A stretch of DNA of 37,345 nt from Streptomyces sp. MUM 178J (GTDB lineage: Bacteria > Actinomycetota > Actinomycetes > Streptomycetales > Streptomycetaceae), in assembly GCF_022414575.1 (NCBI RefSeq), contig NZ_JADWYQ010000057.1, forward strand, positions 1 to 37,345, in the 5' to 3' direction. The notes under the pieces were generated by a model, which saw nothing but the letters and a program-made list of their open reading frames with translations, was not told where the DNA came from and searched no databases. Shown piece by piece: positions 14,984 to 23,117 of the stretch (positions are counted from its first letter, which is position 1; each line of letters opens with the position of its first letter). A program made the translations under genes and the position numbers.

Positions 14984-15934
14984 TCACTTCGAACTGCACC
15001 AGATCCCATACTCGTCGAGCAAGCTGCATACGTCCGGTGCGTCCGCGTGAGATTGCAGGTGCCGCAGCATGACGCGTGAGCGCTCGGCGGTTCGCTCGCT
15101 CGCCACGTCGACAGCCAGCACCCGACGCGCCTCCTGGGCAGCCTGCTCCGGCTCGTTCGCGTCGGCCAGAGCCACAACAAGCCATGAGCGGTACAGGGCG
15201 ACTTCCCGCGCGTGCGTCGCGTCGTAGCCGGCCAGGGCGCTGCTCAGCAGCGGCACGGCTCGCAGCGGTCGCCGCAGTTCCGTGTAGACACGCGCGTCCA
15301 TGACGCTGAGTTCCTCGTCACTGACCCAGTAGGACCACTGCGGAGCATCGTCGCTGGCCTCTGCTGAGAGTGCCTCGTGCGCCTCTCCGAGTGCCCTCAT
15401 CGCCGGTTGGGACTCCCTGGCCCGCGTGTGCGTCCAGGCGATGCGGTCGAAGAACAGCGCCCGCGCCTTCGGGTGGGCGTCCGGCCCTGCCTCGTCCAGC
15501 GCTGCGCGCGCAAGGTCGACGCCTTCCTGTTCCCTGCCGATGTTGCTCCACTGGTAGGCAAGCGAGCCTGCAAGGTGGCCGACAAGGGCCCGGTCCCCTG
15601 CTTCACGCGCGGCGGAGATGCCCAGCCGGTACGCCTTCTCGGCTCGGTCGTGGTGCCCGGCGTCGCTGGCAATCCATCCAGAGATCTGGGCGAGCTCGCC
15701 AATCTGGATGAGGAGACCCCGCCCAACATCCTCCGTGTGGCTGCTCTCCCGATAGAGACGCACAGCAGAGCTCAGCTCGCGGAAAGCGGGGGCGAGCAGG
15801 TCGCCTCCGGCCAGCACATCGTCGGCAAGCCTCAGCCCATGAACCCTGCCCGCAAGACTTGTCACACTGTCCATCGCAATGCGTTGCCCGCCACCAGACT
15901 CCAGAGGCAACAGCAGATCGTCCGGCGGCAGCAA
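14984..15934 (-). CDS. TPR-repeat protein, the effector part of an XRE-type regulator lacking its HTH
   Basis: The protein consists almost entirely of helical TPR-like repeats (GLLIQIGELAQISGWIASDAG, AYRLGISAAREAGDRALVGHLAGS, LYRSWLVVALADANEPEQAAQEA). The segment SLAGRVHGLRLADDVLAGGDL is normally found after an N-terminal XRE helix-turn-helix in Streptomyces regulators. Here no HTH is encoded upstream in any frame, and that space is used by a divergent small gene. The start is a TTG at 15934 or, more conservatively, the ATG at 15874 (MDSVTSL). It may be a truncated pseudogene or a free-standing partner protein. Confidence 0.65.
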   Translation of the reverse strand: MLPPDDLLLPLESGGGQRIAMDSVTSLAGRVHGLRLADDVLAGGDLLAPAFRELSSAVRLYRESSHTEDVGRGLLIQIGELAQISGWIASDAGHHDRAEKAYRLGISAAREAGDRALVGHLAGSLAYQWSNIGREQEGVDLARAALDEAGPDAHPKARALFFDRIAWTHTRARESQPAMRALGEAHEALSAEASDDAPQWSYWVSDEELSVMDARVYTELRRPLRAVPLLSSALAGYDATHAREVALYRSWLVVALADANEPEQAAQEARRVLAVDVASERTAERSRVMLRHLQSHADAPDVCSLLDEYGIWCSSK

Positions 15935-15998
15935 CTGGCCGAGCGTCTCGGCAGGGCTGGCAGACGCAGAGCGCTCCGGGCGGTCGAGTGAGTGCGAG

Positions 15999-16130
15999 AT
16001 GGGCGAACACTCCTTCTGCCACCCGCAGGACGTCTACGCCAGCGGCACCCGCCACCGGGGGGAGCGGCCGGTCTTCACGCTCCGGTGCGCCTGCGCCTGC
16101 CACAAGGCCCCGCCGCCGGACGGCCGATAG
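15999..16130 (+). CDS. 43-residue Cys/His-containing small protein
   Basis: The protein starts MGEHSFCHPQDVYASG and ends in a basic stretch with FTLRCACACHK. It has Cys7, Cys30, Cys32 and Cys34 with adjacent His residues, a plausible zinc-binding knuckle. I believe similar short proteins occur beside XRE/TPR regulators in other Streptomyces, but no function is known to me. A weak purine-rich site (GAGTGAG) precedes the ATG. It is divergent from the TPR gene and lies where that gene's missing HTH region would be. Confidence 0.55.
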   Translation: MGEHSFCHPQDVYASGTRHRGERPVFTLRCACACHKAPPPDGR

Positions 16131-16217
16131 CGCGGTCCCAAGAGTCGGCTGCCCATCCCTCGCATCGGTTCCTTCCCCTCCAGGCGGAACCACTGGGGGC
16201 GGGCGGTCGCGGTGAGA

Positions 16218-16246
16218 CAGCCCCCGGAAGATCGCTCCGGGGGCTG
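16218..16246. terminator. Strong intrinsic hairpin
   Basis: CAGCCCCCGGA (16218-16228) and TCCGGGGGCTG (16236-16246) form a perfect 11-bp stem with a 7-nt loop. It lies 87 bp past the small Cys-rich gene and 79 bp past the stop of the converging YdeI-like gene, so it can serve both. Confidence 0.85.
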
Positions 16247-16325
16247 CCTGCTGCCTTGGGTCCATCTGGGGCCGTAAGGGCTCAGGTGGCGGCAGTCGTG
16301 GCACTCGGAGTCTTCGCGTCCGAGG

Positions 16326-16946
16326 TCAGCCCTGGGCTTGCCGCCCGTTCGCCGCCTCGGCGACGACGGCCGCGATTCGGCTGGCCCGCGTTGCCGGCCG
16401 CGCCGCGCTGACGATCCACCACAGCATCCGCTTGCGGGCGCTCGCGGGAAAGCTGTCCCAGTTGGCCCGTGCTTGAGGGTGTTGGTCGAGCGAGGTGGCG
16501 AGGTCGGCGGGTTCTTCGAGGTCTTCGACTTGGTCGGAGATGGTCCACCATCCGTTCGCCTTCGCCGTGTCGATCGCAGCTCGCCCGGCGTCCGTCATGA
16601 GGCCGCGCCGTTCCATTTCGGCGGCACGTCGGCGGTTGAGTCGGGACCAAGGGCTCTTGGCTCTTCGGGGGGTGATCAGTTGGAGGCCACGGTCGTCGTC
16701 GAGGGGGACGGCGGTCGAATCGATCCACCCGAAGCAGATCGCTTCCTCGACCACTTCGGGATAGGGGCATCGCGGTCGGCCGGTGCCGGCGCGCCACGAG
16801 CACAGCCACACGCCGCGGGTCGACGTGTGGTTGTGCTCGAGCCACGATCGCCATTGCGGCCGAGTCTCGACGTGGTAGATCGGGTAGCCGAACCTCCACG
16901 TGGCGGGGTGCTCGGACGCCGACGGTCCGGGTTGCGCAGAGGTCAC
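16326..16946 (-). CDS. YdeI/OmpD-associated family protein
   Basis: This 206-residue cytoplasmic protein has the family hallmarks: RSWLEHNHTSTRGVWL, the conserved VEEAICFGWIDST, TPRRAKSPWSRLNRRR, a GLMTDAGRAAI turn, and the C-terminal helix in which SARKRMLWWIVSA is followed by TRASRI. The biochemical function is not established. It lies 60 bp downstream of the epoxide hydrolase-like gene on the same strand and probably shares its transcript. Its codon use is less extreme in G/C at third positions than that of the core genes, which fits horizontal acquisition. Confidence 0.85.
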   Translation of the reverse strand: MTSAQPGPSASEHPATWRFGYPIYHVETRPQWRSWLEHNHTSTRGVWLCSWRAGTGRPRCPYPEVVEEAICFGWIDSTAVPLDDDRGLQLITPRRAKSPWSRLNRRRAAEMERRGLMTDAGRAAIDTAKANGWWTISDQVEDLEEPADLATSLDQHPQARANWDSFPASARKRMLWWIVSAARPATRASRIAAVVAEAANGRQAQG

Positions 16947-17006
16947 GTATGCCTTCGGTGTCGAGCGAGACGGCCACTTCCCGGATGCCGGCCTGTCATA
17001 TCGCGG

Positions 17007-17957
17007 TCAGGTGGCATCCTGCTGTTCCAGCCACTTCAAAATCACTTGGTTCGTTTCTTCCGGCTTCTCTTGCTGGATCCAGTGTCCGCAATCAAGGCTG
17101 ACCACCTCCACGTTGGGCACGAACTCCGCCAGGTTCTCACCCCGTGCGACCAGATCCCTGTCGCCATAGATCATGAGTGCGGGCTGTCGGATGATCGGGT
17201 CCACGTCCGCCAGAAGGCGCCAGTTGCGGTCAAGGTTCCGGTACCAGTTGATGCTCGCCGTGAATCCTGTTGATTCGAAGGACGAGACGAAGACGGCCAG
17301 TTCGCTGTCGCTCATGAGAGGCTCACCGAGTGGTGTTCCTGCTCTGGCGAGGTTGATCATCGCCATTCCTGGCTGAGGCTCGCTCGCCGGCTCGTTCTTC
17401 CGGTACATGTTGCGAAGAAACTGGAACGTGTGTTCTTCGAGCACCGCGTCCGCGACGCCAGGCCGTCGATTGAAGTGGACAAAGTAGAAGTCGTCACCAA
17501 GCGTGGCCTCCATGAATTCCAACCACGGTTGTTCCCCGCGCTCGGGATAGGGCAAACTGAGCGCGACCACCTTGTTCACCCTATTGGGATGCAGGAGAGT
17601 CAGTCCCCACACCACAAATGCTCCCCAGTCATGACCTACGAAGGCGGCGTCTTCGTACCCGTAGTGATCGAGAAGTGCGATGAGATCGCCCGACAGGTGT
17701 TCGATGTCGTAGTCGGTGACTTCGCCGGGACGGGATGAATTGCCGTAGCCCCGTTGGTTTGGAACGATGACGTGGTAACCGGCTGCGGCGAGGGCGGACA
17801 TCTGATAGCGCCAAGAAAAGGCGTGCTCTGGCCAGCCGTGACAGAGAACGATGGGCTTTTCCGCACCTCGCTGTCCGGCCTCGAAGACCTCGAGTTCCAC
17901 GCCGTTGACTGGAATTCGGGTGGGCTTGGGAAAATCGTTTGGGTTGAACACTTGCAC
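17007..17957 (-). CDS. Alpha/beta hydrolase, epoxide hydrolase-like
   Basis: This is a 316-residue alpha/beta-hydrolase. It has the oxyanion-hole HGWP (40-43) and a nucleophile elbow GHDWGA with Asp110 instead of Ser, as in epoxide hydrolases and haloalkane dehalogenases. An acid candidate lies in YGDRDLVA and the catalytic His in LDCGHWIQQEKPEE (about 292). The Trp/Tyr-containing cap (NWYRNLDRNW) also resembles soluble epoxide hydrolases. No signal peptide is present, so it acts in the cytoplasm; the substrate is unknown. Its third-position G/C content is clearly lower than that of neighbours, a sign of recent transfer. A divergent WYL regulator starts 186 bp upstream and probably controls it. 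Confidence 0.88.
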   Translation of the reverse strand: MQVFNPNDFPKPTRIPVNGVELEVFEAGQRGAEKPIVLCHGWPEHAFSWRYQMSALAAAGYHVIVPNQRGYGNSSRPGEVTDYDIEHLSGDLIALLDHYGYEDAAFVGHDWGAFVVWGLTLLHPNRVNKVVALSLPYPERGEQPWLEFMEATLGDDFYFVHFNRRPGVADAVLEEHTFQFLRNMYRKNEPASEPQPGMAMINLARAGTPLGEPLMSDSELAVFVSSFESTGFTASINWYRNLDRNWRLLADVDPIIRQPALMIYGDRDLVARGENLAEFVPNVEVVSLDCGHWIQQEKPEETNQVILKWLEQQDAT

Positions 17958-18143
17958 GCCCTCTTTGTCTGTTCGGATTGTCAGGCGAAGGAAGGTGACC
18001 GTGGAGCCCCGAAGATGGCGCTGCGGACCCCTGATCGACCTTGGGCCGGTGCGGTCGTGAGGCTCGTTGTTGAAGTCACGTCGCCATCATGACCACCGAA
18101 ACAGGTCATCTCCTGAGCGGTTTGATGTGAAAGTGTCGTTGGC

Positions 18144-19112
18144 ATGCGAGCAGACCGGCTGGTGGCCATCCTCCTCCTCCTGCAACAGCGAGAGCTGGTG
18201 ACAGCAGCGGAGGTCGCCCGAGAGCTGGAGGTCTCCGAGAGCACCGCCCGCCGTGACCTCGACGCTCTGGCCATGGCAGGGGTCCCCGTGTACTCCGCGC
18301 AGGGCCGAGGAGGTGGCTGGCGCCTCGTGGGCGGCGCCCGCACCGACCTGACCGGGTTGACTGCTGGGGAGGCCAGGGCGCTGTTCCAGGTGGCCGGCCC
18401 GGCCTCGTCGGCGAACCCGGCCGCGAAGGCCGCTCTGCGCAAGCTCGTCCAAGCCTTGCCGGAGCCCTTCCGAGTACTGGCACAGGCAGCAGCGTCGTCG
18501 ATGCTGGTGGATCCTCATCGATGGGGTGTGAGCCGGTTCGAGCGCACAACCCCGCCGTTCCTCGACGACATCCAAGACGCGGTGATCCATGGCGTCCAGA
18601 TTCGGCTTGGCTACGTCGACGGCGACGGCTCCGTAACCGAGCGGATCGTCCACCCGCTCGGCGTTGTCGCCAAAGGGCCGACCTGGTACCTCGTCACTCA
18701 CACTGGCGCCGGTCGACGGACGTTCCGGATCGACCGCGTGTCATCCGTCGAGCCGATCGACGGTCCCGTGCACCGACCCGAGGGGTTCGACCTCGCTGAG
18801 AGCTGGAGGGAGATCGCCGACGAAGTCGACCGAAAGCGAACACCCCTCGAAATCCAGGCCGTGTGCACTCCCGAAGGGATCGGCAAGCTCCGAATGACGC
18901 TTGGGGACCGGCTCGAGGTTGGAGGTTCCACAATCGACGGCCGCATCGAGGTCGTGATCCGCGGCTACAACGAGTACGCGCTCGCCGGCGAGCTCGCCGG
19001 ACTAGTCGAATGGCTCGAAGTGACCGACCCACCTGGTGTGCGGGACCACCTCACCTTGATCGGCAACGCGCTCATCGAGCGATACGGCCGAGACAGCCCC
19101 AACGGCCCCTGA
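18144..19112 (+). CDS. YafY-type transcriptional regulator (DeoR HTH plus WYL domain)
   Basis: The 322-residue protein starts with a DeoR-like winged helix (residues about 1-60: LLLLQQRELVTAAEVAREL, VSESTARRDLDALAMAGVPV, GRGGGWRL). A linker leads to a WYL domain (about 135-220). There the usual W-Y-L motif appears as TWYLVTH, with the nearby RTFRIDRVSSVE. A C-terminal WCX-like region ends the protein. WYL domains bind nucleic acid or nucleotide-like ligands in several systems. It is divergent from the epoxide hydrolase/YdeI operon, its most likely target. Confidence 0.9.
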   Translation: MRADRLVAILLLLQQRELVTAAEVARELEVSESTARRDLDALAMAGVPVYSAQGRGGGWRLVGGARTDLTGLTAGEARALFQVAGPASSANPAAKAALRKLVQALPEPFRVLAQAAASSMLVDPHRWGVSRFERTTPPFLDDIQDAVIHGVQIRLGYVDGDGSVTERIVHPLGVVAKGPTWYLVTHTGAGRRTFRIDRVSSVEPIDGPVHRPEGFDLAESWREIADEVDRKRTPLEIQAVCTPEGIGKLRMTLGDRLEVGGSTIDGRIEVVIRGYNEYALAGELAGLVEWLEVTDPPGVRDHLTLIGNALIERYGRDSPNGP

Positions 19113-19406
19113 GGTTCTCTGGCTCCGACGGACACCCGACCTCATTCGCCACAGCGTCCCCTATCGCTCCTGACTGGCAGCCCATGATGGCTATGACCGG
19201 TACGTCGGGCTCCACACGATACGTGCCGTAGAACAAGGGACAACTGTGGCAGCAGCACGCAACATCCGCACCAACTTCGCCTTCTACCCGCCCCCGGACG
19301 ACGGCGGAGCCTGGCGCGCCACGCCCTCTCCGGGCGTGAACCACGGGCGCCGCGGGTCAGGGCCCGGCCTGCCCGGACCCGTCAGGACGGGCGCGCACGG
19401 CACGGG

Positions 19407-20090
19407 TCAGCCCGGGAGGGAACGCGCGATGCGGAATCCCACGTCGTCGACCCGGAAGGCCGGGTGGCTGCGGCGTCGCGCGGAGGCCCGGCAGCTCCAG
19501 TGCTCGTCGAACCAGCCGCCGCCGCGCAGCACCCGGTAGGCGCCGTAGACCTCGGCGTCGTAGACGTCCCAGCACCAGTCCCAGACATTGCCGAGCATGT
19601 CGTGAAGACCCCACGGGTTGGGCCGCTTGCCGCCCACGTCGTGGATCCGTCCGTGCGAGTTGCCGCGGTACCAGGCGATCTCGTCGAGCGGCCCGTAGTG
19701 CGGTCCCGTCGTCCCGGCACGGCAGCCGTGCTCCCACTCCGCTTCGGTCGGCAGCCGGTACCCGTCGGCGGACGCGTCCCACTCGACGCCGTCTCCTTCG
19801 CCTTCGCCTTCGCCGTGAAGGCGGTAGGCGGGTGCGAACCCGTCACGTTCCGACAGGGCGTTGCAGAATCGGACCGCGTCCCACCAGGAAACGCTCTCGA
19901 CGGGCCGCTGCTCGCCCTGGGCGGCACTCGGCCGTCGTCCGGTGACCTCTGCGTACAGTGCCTGGGTGACCGGGAACGCCGAGAGTTCGTAGGGTTCGAG
20001 CTCGACCGGCCAACTGCGTTGCGTCCGCCGGTCGGACAGTGTCACCCGCCCGGGCGGGACGGCGATCATCTTTCCCACGCTCGCTCCCAT
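19407..20090 (-). CDS. SUMF1/EgtB/PvdO-type (formylglycine-generating enzyme-like) protein
   Basis: This 227-residue single-domain protein has the FGE-sulfatase fold signatures: AFPVTQALYAEV, PVESVSWWDAVRFCN, YRLPTEAEWEHGCRAG, WGLHDMLGNVWDWCWD and VLRGGGWFDEHWSCRAS, closing with VGFRIARS. The paired active-site cysteines of true formylglycine-generating enzymes are not both in place: one Cys is seen in WSCRAS and the terminal GFRC-type residue is Ile. It is therefore more likely a relative with another reaction or a degenerate member. No sulfatase gene is nearby. A Gly-Glu repeat (GEGEGEGD, residues 93-100) is inserted in a loop. Confidence 0.8.
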   Translation of the reverse strand: MGASVGKMIAVPPGRVTLSDRRTQRSWPVELEPYELSAFPVTQALYAEVTGRRPSAAQGEQRPVESVSWWDAVRFCNALSERDGFAPAYRLHGEGEGEGDGVEWDASADGYRLPTEAEWEHGCRAGTTGPHYGPLDEIAWYRGNSHGRIHDVGGKRPNPWGLHDMLGNVWDWCWDVYDAEVYGAYRVLRGGGWFDEHWSCRASARRRSHPAFRVDDVGFRIARSLPG

Positions 20091-20136
20091 GGGCAGATGA
20101 TCCTACCGGACAGCTGCCTCCCCGGTGTCCGTGCGC

Positions 20137-20997
20137 TCAGCGGGTCCGGGTGAACTGCCCGGTGCCAACGACCTTGAGCAGGGCGAGGCGTTCGGCGGTG
20201 TCGCCGCCGACGGGCGGGGTGCAGAGGATCACCCGCTGGTCGCCTTCCGGGGCGAGCAGGACCTGGCAGTCCAGGTCGACCGGGCCGATCAGCGGGTGCA
20301 GCACGCGCATGCGCGCGGCCCGGCGTACGGCGACCTCGTGCAGCTCCCACAGCGCCCGGAACTCCTCACTGGCCTGCCGCAGACGCTCGACCAGACGCGT
20401 CGCGGCGGGGTCACCGGCGCGCCGGGCTGAGGACGCCCGCAGGTCGGCGACGTGCAGTCGGCTGTAGTAGTCGTGCTCCTCGACCGGGTACGCGGTGCGC
20501 TGGGCGGGGTCGGCAAACCAGCGCCAGACGATGTTGCGGCCGTGCTCGGACACCGTGCACACCCCGCCGAGCAGTGCCTCGGCCATGGCGTTCTGGGCCA
20601 GCACATCACCCAGGTCGCTGAGTATCTGCACCGGCGTGGCCGGAAGCTGGTCCAGCAGGTGGAGCAGCCCCGGGCTCACATGGTCGCCGGCTGTGCGGCC
20701 GGCGGGCGGTCGCCGTCCCGCGAGGAGATGGAGGTGATCGCGTTCATCGTCGGACAGGCGCAGGGCGCGGGCCAGCGCGGCGAGCATCTCCGCGGAGGGG
20801 TGAGGGCCACGGCTCTGCTCGAGGCGGATGTAGTAGTCGGCCGACATCCCGGCGAGCTGGGCGACCTCCTCGCGACGGAGACCGGGGGTCCGGCGTCGCG
20901 AGCCGGCGGGGAGGCCCACGTCGTGCGGGCGCACCCGGTTGCGTGAGCGGCGCAGGAAGTCGGCGAGTCCGGCTCTGTCGATCGTCATGACGATCAT
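20137..20997 (-). CDS. XRE regulator with MmyB-like ligand-binding domain
   Basis: The 286-residue protein has an N-terminal HTH (RTPGLRREEVAQLAGMSADY, YIRLEQSRGPHPSAEMLAAL). A C-terminal domain of the MmyB type (PVQILSDLGDVLAQNAMAEALLGG, NIVWRWFADP, LDLDCQVLLAPEGDQRVILC-like strand) follows; it binds fatty-acid-like ligands in the characterised member. An ATG at 20988 (MTIDRAGL) is an alternative start. It is divergent from the alpha/beta hydrolase gene with 136 bp between starts, a common regulator-target layout. Confidence 0.92.
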   Translation of the reverse strand: MIVMTIDRAGLADFLRRSRNRVRPHDVGLPAGSRRRTPGLRREEVAQLAGMSADYYIRLEQSRGPHPSAEMLAALARALRLSDDERDHLHLLAGRRPPAGRTAGDHVSPGLLHLLDQLPATPVQILSDLGDVLAQNAMAEALLGGVCTVSEHGRNIVWRWFADPAQRTAYPVEEHDYYSRLHVADLRASSARRAGDPAATRLVERLRQASEEFRALWELHEVAVRRAARMRVLHPLIGPVDLDCQVLLAPEGDQRVILCTPPVGGDTAERLALLKVVGTGQFTRTR

Positions 20998-21133
20998 CCT
21001 GCACAGGTGTTCCGCCGCTCAGCCAGGGACCGCCGATCCCAGGCTGAGGAGGTCTCTCCCGGACCGCCCGCCGCGGCGGCAGTGTGAGTCGGGCCGGAGC
21101 AACGGGCCCCGGCAGCCACACAAGGAGCGTTCC

Positions 21134-21937
21134 ATGGCCACCATCGCCGTCGACGGCGCGCACGTCCACTACGAGAAGACCGGCTCGGGCCCCGCGCTCG
21201 CCCTGGTCCACGGCACCGGCTCGGCGGGCGCCGCCCTCAACTGGGGGCAGATCGCGCCCCGGTTCGCCGCACACCGCACCGTGATCGCACCTGACCTGTC
21301 CGGCGCCGGCGCCACCGTCGACGACGGCGGCCCGCTGACCGTCGAGCGGCTCGCCGCCCAGGTCGTCGCGGTCATCGAGGAAGCGGTCGACGGACCGGTC
21401 GATCTGCTCGGCTTCTCCATGGGGGCCACCGTCACCGCCGCCGTCGCCGCACTCCGGCCCGACCTGGTGCGACGGCTGGCCCTGGCGGCCGGCTGGGCCC
21501 ACACCGACGGCGACGAGTACCTGCGCAGCCTCTTCACCCTCTGGCAGGAACTGGGCGACGCCGCCCCCGCGTCGTTCGGCCGCGCCCTGGCGATGACCGG
21601 GTTCAGCCGCGGCTTCCTGAACACCATAGGACGCGACCAGTTCGAGGCCCTGATGCCCAACATGCCGCCCACCGAGGGCACGCTGCGCCATATCGCCTAC
21701 GACCTCACGGTCGACATCCGCGAGCTGCTGCCCCGCATCCAGGCGCCGACCCTGGTCATCGGCGCCACCCAGGACATCACCGTCCCCGTCGAGCACAGCC
21801 GCGCCCTCCACGCCGCGATCCCGGGCAGCAGCTACGCCGAGATCGACGCGGGCCACGTCATGCTCTTCGAGCAGGAGGACCTCTTCGTCAAGCTCGTGAC
21901 GGACTTCATCGAAGCCCCCGCCGCACCCGAGGCGTGA
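21134..21937 (+). CDS. Alpha/beta hydrolase
   Basis: This is a 267-residue cytoplasmic alpha/beta-fold hydrolase. The oxyanion region is LVHGTGSAG, the nucleophile elbow GFSMGA (Ser95), the acid is in IGATQDITVP and the His in DAGHVMLFEQED. The substrate is unknown; this subgroup includes esterases and lactonases. The ATG at 21134 follows AAGGAG at good spacing. It is divergent from the MmyB-type XRE gene, which probably controls it. Confidence 0.9.
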   Translation: MATIAVDGAHVHYEKTGSGPALALVHGTGSAGAALNWGQIAPRFAAHRTVIAPDLSGAGATVDDGGPLTVERLAAQVVAVIEEAVDGPVDLLGFSMGATVTAAVAALRPDLVRRLALAAGWAHTDGDEYLRSLFTLWQELGDAAPASFGRALAMTGFSRGFLNTIGRDQFEALMPNMPPTEGTLRHIAYDLTVDIRELLPRIQAPTLVIGATQDITVPVEHSRALHAAIPGSSYAEIDAGHVMLFEQEDLFVKLVTDFIEAPAAPEA

Positions 21938-21950
21938 CCGCCGCCGCGGC

Positions 21951-21968
21951 ACCCACTTTTCTGTGGGT
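21951..21968 (+). terminator. Short hairpin after the alpha/beta hydrolase gene
   Basis: ACCCAC (21951-21956) and GTGGGT (21963-21968) enclose TTTTCT, with further imperfect GC-rich pairing outside. It is 13 bp past the stop. The rest of the gap to 22135 holds nothing that I can support. Confidence 0.4.
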
Positions 21969-22135
21969 ACCTGTCGGTGCGGCGGGAGGGCGCTGAGCTG
22001 GTGGGGACCGGTCGGAGGGCCGCCCGACCCGGGCGGGGCACCGGAGGTCGGACATTGCGCGTCCGGGGCCCATGGCGTCGACGCGGGCGTGATGCGCGCG
22101 GCCGAAGGCCTGACCCGCCGCGCGATCGGACGGGG

Positions 22136-23068
22136 TCATGGCGCGGACGGATTCAGCCGGATCGCCGAGTTCCCGGGGCGTCGCGGAGGAGGCGCCGCGG
22201 CGTAGCGGCCGGGGGTGGTGCCGAGGATGCGCTTGAAGTGGCGGGTGAGGTGGGACTGGTCGTAGAAGCCCGCCGCGGGCGCGACCTCGTGGGGCGGGCG
22301 GCCGTCGAGGAGGCGGCGGCGGGCCAGGTCGACACGGCGGGAGACGACGTACTGGTGCGGGGCGATGCCGAAGGCGGCGGTGAAGGCACGGACGAGGTGC
22401 GTCGGGTGGGCGTGGAGCTGACGGGCGGCCTCCGCCAGGCCGAGGCCCTCGACGAGCCGTGCGTCGAGGAGGTCGCGCAGGTCGCCGGCGACGCCGCGGC
22501 CGAGCGGCCCGTAGCCGAGGGACGCACCGCCGCCGAAAGCCGCGCCGCCGTCCAAGCCGCCGCGGCCGAAAGCCGCGCCGCCGCCGCCGAAAGTCGCGCC
22601 GCCGGAAGCCGCACCGGGACGCAGATGCATCCGCAGCCGCTCGCTGATCAGGGCAAGCCGGCTCTCCGCCTCCAGTTCGTCGCCGCGGTGCGCAAGAACC
22701 GTGTGGAGCCGGCCGACGCGACGGCGCAGCAGCGGGTCGACGAGGTCCGGAGTGTCCACGGCGGGCCCGATGAAGTGCTCGTCGAGCTGTGTCATGTCGA
22801 GGTAGACGACGCGCTTGCGGAAGCCGCGGGGCGTGGCAGGCGAGCCGTTGTGCGGGATGTGCGGCGGGAGCAGGGACACGGTGTCGTCCGGCGTGCCGTG
22901 CCGATGGCGGTGGAGGTCGTAGCGGACCGCGCCGTCGTCGACGATCAGCAGCGTCCAGGCGTCGTGGACATGCATGGGGTACGCGTGCTCGGTGAAGCGG
23001 GCGTGCAGCACTTCCACGACGCCCGCGACCTGCGGACGCCAGGCGGAGACCTCCTGCCGGGACGCCAT
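22136..23068 (-). CDS. AraC-family transcriptional regulator with expanded Gly/Ala/Phe linker
   Basis: The 310-residue protein has an N-terminal cupin sensor domain (about 15-105; HAYPMHVHDAWTLLIVDDG, LLPPHIPHNG). The C-terminal AraC DNA-binding domain (about 195-292) has two HTHs (LGLAEAARQLHAHPTHLVRA and HEVAPAAGFYDQSHLTRHF). Between them, residues about 151-191 form an unusual linker made of GGATFGGGGAAFG-like units, not part of the usual fold. The ATG at 23068 is used because the frame upstream opens only with a TTG. The divergent DUF2000 gene begins 49 bp away and is its probable target; the same pairing is seen in related genomes. Confidence 0.92.
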   Translation of the reverse strand: MASRQEVSAWRPQVAGVVEVLHARFTEHAYPMHVHDAWTLLIVDDGAVRYDLHRHRHGTPDDTVSLLPPHIPHNGSPATPRGFRKRVVYLDMTQLDEHFIGPAVDTPDLVDPLLRRRVGRLHTVLAHRGDELEAESRLALISERLRMHLRPGAASGGATFGGGGAAFGRGGLDGGAAFGGGASLGYGPLGRGVAGDLRDLLDARLVEGLGLAEAARQLHAHPTHLVRAFTAAFGIAPHQYVVSRRVDLARRRLLDGRPPHEVAPAAGFYDQSHLTRHFKRILGTTPGRYAAAPPPRRPGNSAIRLNPSAP

Positions 23069-23117
23069 GCAAAGAACGTACAAGACCGCCCGGGGGTCCT
23101 CCCGGCAGTCTCAGGGC

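Noticed and set aside
19246..19539. GTG frame beginning MAAARNIRTNFAFYPP with an AAGGGA site
   Set aside because: The first 30 codons look plausible, but the frame then runs antisense into the FGE-like gene and loses coding character. At most it is a gene fragment, and I cannot name a family.
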